DNA of 7,196 bases from JBBQSF01 sp038214085 (GTDB lineage: Bacteria > Bacteroidota > Bacteroidia > Bacteroidales > CG2-30-32-10): contig JBBQSF010000141.1 in NCBI GenBank assembly GCA_038214085.1, positions 1 to 7,196 on the forward strand. Direction: 5' to 3'. Under the pieces are notes generated by a model. The model saw only the letters and a program-made list of their open reading frames with translations. It was not told the origin of the DNA and did no database searches. Of the stretch, positions 6,074 through 7,196 are shown in pieces. Made by a program: the position numbers and the translations under genes. Numbering within the stretch: the first letter of the stretch is position 1; every line of letters starts with the position of its first letter.

Positions 6074-7195
6074 ATGGAGAAGTTTCAAGATCTATTAAAA
6101 AAAAATTTAATAGAGGAATCAGTAAATTATTATAAAGATAATTATGATTATTATACCCATCCTTTAAAAAAACCTTTAAAGAAAAAGTTAATCAATTTAG
6201 GAAAAAGATTATTTTATCAAAGGTTTATTTTAAAAATATTTTTCAAAAGCAATTTTTTCTTTCAAAGAATATTTTTGAAGATATACAAATTAGATAAGTA
6301 CACTTCATCTTTAAATAAATTTTATGAATTACTGGGTGATCAAAGTTCAAAGGATCTATTGCTGAAAATTGTTAGCTTTAGGATTCTTGGTTATATTAAA
6401 GTTCGATTACCACTGAGTTCGCCAAAATATTGGGAAGGTATAAAAAAAATAGAATCCCTTGAAAGCTCGAATGATTTGATAGAATTGGCATGCTTGCCTT
6501 GGAAATTGAATCTACACGATCTAAACAGTATAAATATTCCATTAAAGATATATTTAAACGCAAAAGCTATTTATACTACATTTTGCATTGAACAATACGA
6601 ATATAGTATTAATAAAATTTTTGTAGGTGCTAAAGAAGGGGATACTGTTTTAGATTTAGGTGGATGCTATGGTGATACCGCATTATATTTTGCAAAAAAA
6701 ATAGGGATGAGTGGAAGTGTTTACGTTTTTGAATTTATTCCAGGAAATATTTTAGTTTTGAATAAAAATCTAGATACTAATCTTGAATTCAAAAACAGAA
6801 TTAAAATAATTGATAGACCAGTTTGGCAGGAGTCCGGTTTAGAAGTGTTTTATAAAGACTCTGGCGCTAGCAGTTCCGTTAGATTTCATGAATTTCAAGG
6901 TGCCACTGGAAAAACATCAACAATATCAATCGATGATTTTGTTGAACAGAATAAAATAACCAAAGTTGATTTTATTAAAACAGATATCGAAGGTGCAGAA
7001 CCAAATGCTATTAAAGGAGCCGATAAAACAATTAAAAAGTTTAAACCAAGTTTAGCAATTTCAATTTATCATAATATGGATGACTTTACCAGTATTATAA
7101 AGCAAATTGATGACCTCCAACTTGGCTATAAATTTTATTTAGGACACGCAACAATCTATACCAGTGAAACTGTTTTGTTTTGCAAATGCGATTAA
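6074..7195 (+). CDS. FkbM-family SAM-dependent methyltransferase
   Basis: The 373-residue protein ends with a canonical FkbM domain. Motif I is VLDLGGCYGDTAL (192-204) with Glu220 closing the second strand, TSTISIDDF (281-289) precedes VDFIKTDIEGAE (298-309), and IYHNMDDF (331-338) plus LGYKFYLGH (350-358) and SETVLF (364-369) complete the family pattern. FkbM proteins are typically O-methyltransferases of polyketides and of surface sugars. The N-terminal 185 residues are not assigned; the first 75 are very basic and aromatic (Lys, Phe, Tyr) with no clean membrane helix. Codons in this part are extremely AT-rich: a hand count gives 30 G+C in 180 bases at 6121-6300, far below the upstream genes, which may mean separate acquisition. 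It starts 13 nt after the isomerase gene and is complete, with TAA at 7193-7195. Methylation of the locus's glycan is the likely job; the acceptor is unknown. Confidence 0.9.
   Translation: MEKFQDLLKKNLIEESVNYYKDNYDYYTHPLKKPLKKKLINLGKRLFYQRFILKIFFKSNFFFQRIFLKIYKLDKYTSSLNKFYELLGDQSSKDLLLKIVSFRILGYIKVRLPLSSPKYWEGIKKIESLESSNDLIELACLPWKLNLHDLNSINIPLKIYLNAKAIYTTFCIEQYEYSINKIFVGAKEGDTVLDLGGCYGDTALYFAKKIGMSGSVYVFEFIPGNILVLNKNLDTNLEFKNRIKIIDRPVWQESGLEVFYKDSGASSSVRFHEFQGATGKTSTISIDDFVEQNKITKVDFIKTDIEGAEPNAIKGADKTIKKFKPSLAISIYHNMDDFTSIIKQIDDLQLGYKFYLGHATIYTSETVLFCKCD
6097..6105 (+). repeat. A9 homopolymer tract within codons 8-11 of the FkbM gene
   Basis: Nine consecutive A residues cover Lys9 and Lys10 at the start of the FkbM-family gene. 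A one-base change here would shift the frame near the start codon and silence the gene. Shorter A8 tracts occur in the same gene at 6442-6449 and 6694-6701, and in the isomerase gene at 5593-5600. The tract is directly visible; any role in on/off switching is speculative because such runs are not rare in AT-rich DNA. Confidence 0.5.
6212..6286 (+). repeat. imperfect 15-residue-spaced internal repeat in the FkbM protein N-terminus
   Basis: Residues 47-56 (FYQRFILKIF) and 62-71 (FFQRIFLKIY) are similar, with six of ten positions identical and the rest conservative. The underlying DNA copies begin at 6212 and 6257, exactly 45 bases apart, and match at about 20 of 30 positions by hand count. This may be a degenerate duplication or a repeated amphipathic helix face. 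Low-complexity composition could also produce it by chance. Confidence 0.3.
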
Positions 7196-7196
7196 A

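Larger units (their letters stand above)
1..7195 (+). other. probable single operon of sugar-nucleotide and glycan-modification genes
   Basis: All seven genes share the + strand. Spacing is 3 nt, a 1-nt overlap (TAATG at 1875-1879), 4 nt, 23 nt, 5 nt and 13 nt. The largest gap, 3897-3919, is T-rich and holds no hairpin or recognisable promoter. No terminator stem-loop followed by a T-run was seen anywhere between genes. Every leader lacks an AGGAGG-like element at the usual distance, as is common in Bacteroidota. Co-transcription is inferred from this packing and the shared theme. Both ends of the operon lie outside the window. Confidence 0.75.

Noticed and set aside
1..7196. CRISPR array, tRNA/rRNA genes, insertion sequences or attachment sites
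   Set aside because: No regularly spaced repeats, cloverleaf-like segments, transposase motifs or terminal inverted repeats were seen; nearly all bases are protein-coding.

Overview
The window is a compact, single-strand run of seven genes, all on the + strand and almost without intergenic DNA (gaps of 3, 4, 23, 5 and 13 nt, plus one 1-nt stop/start overlap). It reads as the interior of a surface-polysaccharide (O-antigen, capsule or S-layer glycan) biosynthesis locus, in the part that makes and decorates nucleotide-activated sugars. The DNA is AT-rich, and no start codon has a convincing Shine-Dalgarno sequence in front of it; A/T-rich leaders are found instead. Together with the protein style, this suggests a member of the Bacteroidota. 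That assignment is an inference: there is no taxonomic marker gene here.

Layout: (1) 1-764, an extended-SDR NAD(P)-dependent sugar epimerase/dehydratase cut by the left edge; (2) 768-1877, a DegT/DnrJ/EryC1/StrS-type PLP-dependent sugar aminotransferase; (3) 1877-2896, a class I SAM-dependent methyltransferase with a long N-terminal extension; (4) 2901-3896, a complete extended-SDR NDP-sugar epimerase with UDP-glucose/UDP-GlcNAc 4-epimerase-like motifs; (5) 3920-5440, a two-domain protein with an HxGH nucleotidyltransferase first and a PfkB kinase second, the reverse of the order in HldE; (6) 5446-6060, a GmhA-like SIS-domain sugar-phosphate isomerase; (7) 6074-7195, an FkbM-family methyltransferase, notably more AT-rich than its neighbours. 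The stop codon of gene 7 lies one base before the right edge.

A coherent reading is that genes 6 and 5 supply an activated heptose or heptose-like sugar (isomerise, phosphorylate, transfer a nucleotide), genes 1, 4 and 2 remodel NDP-sugars by oxidation/epimerisation and transamination, and genes 3 and 7 methylate the product or the finished glycan. The window has no GmhB-type phosphatase, glycosyltransferase, flippase, polymerase or ABC transporter, so the locus must continue outside or borrow these functions. No RNA gene, CRISPR array, insertion sequence, terminator or convincing promoter was seen. The genes belong to known families. The points most worth a second look are the swapped kinase/nucleotidyltransferase order, the divergent active-site positions of the isomerase, the missing phosphatase step, and the composition and homopolymer tracts of the last gene.
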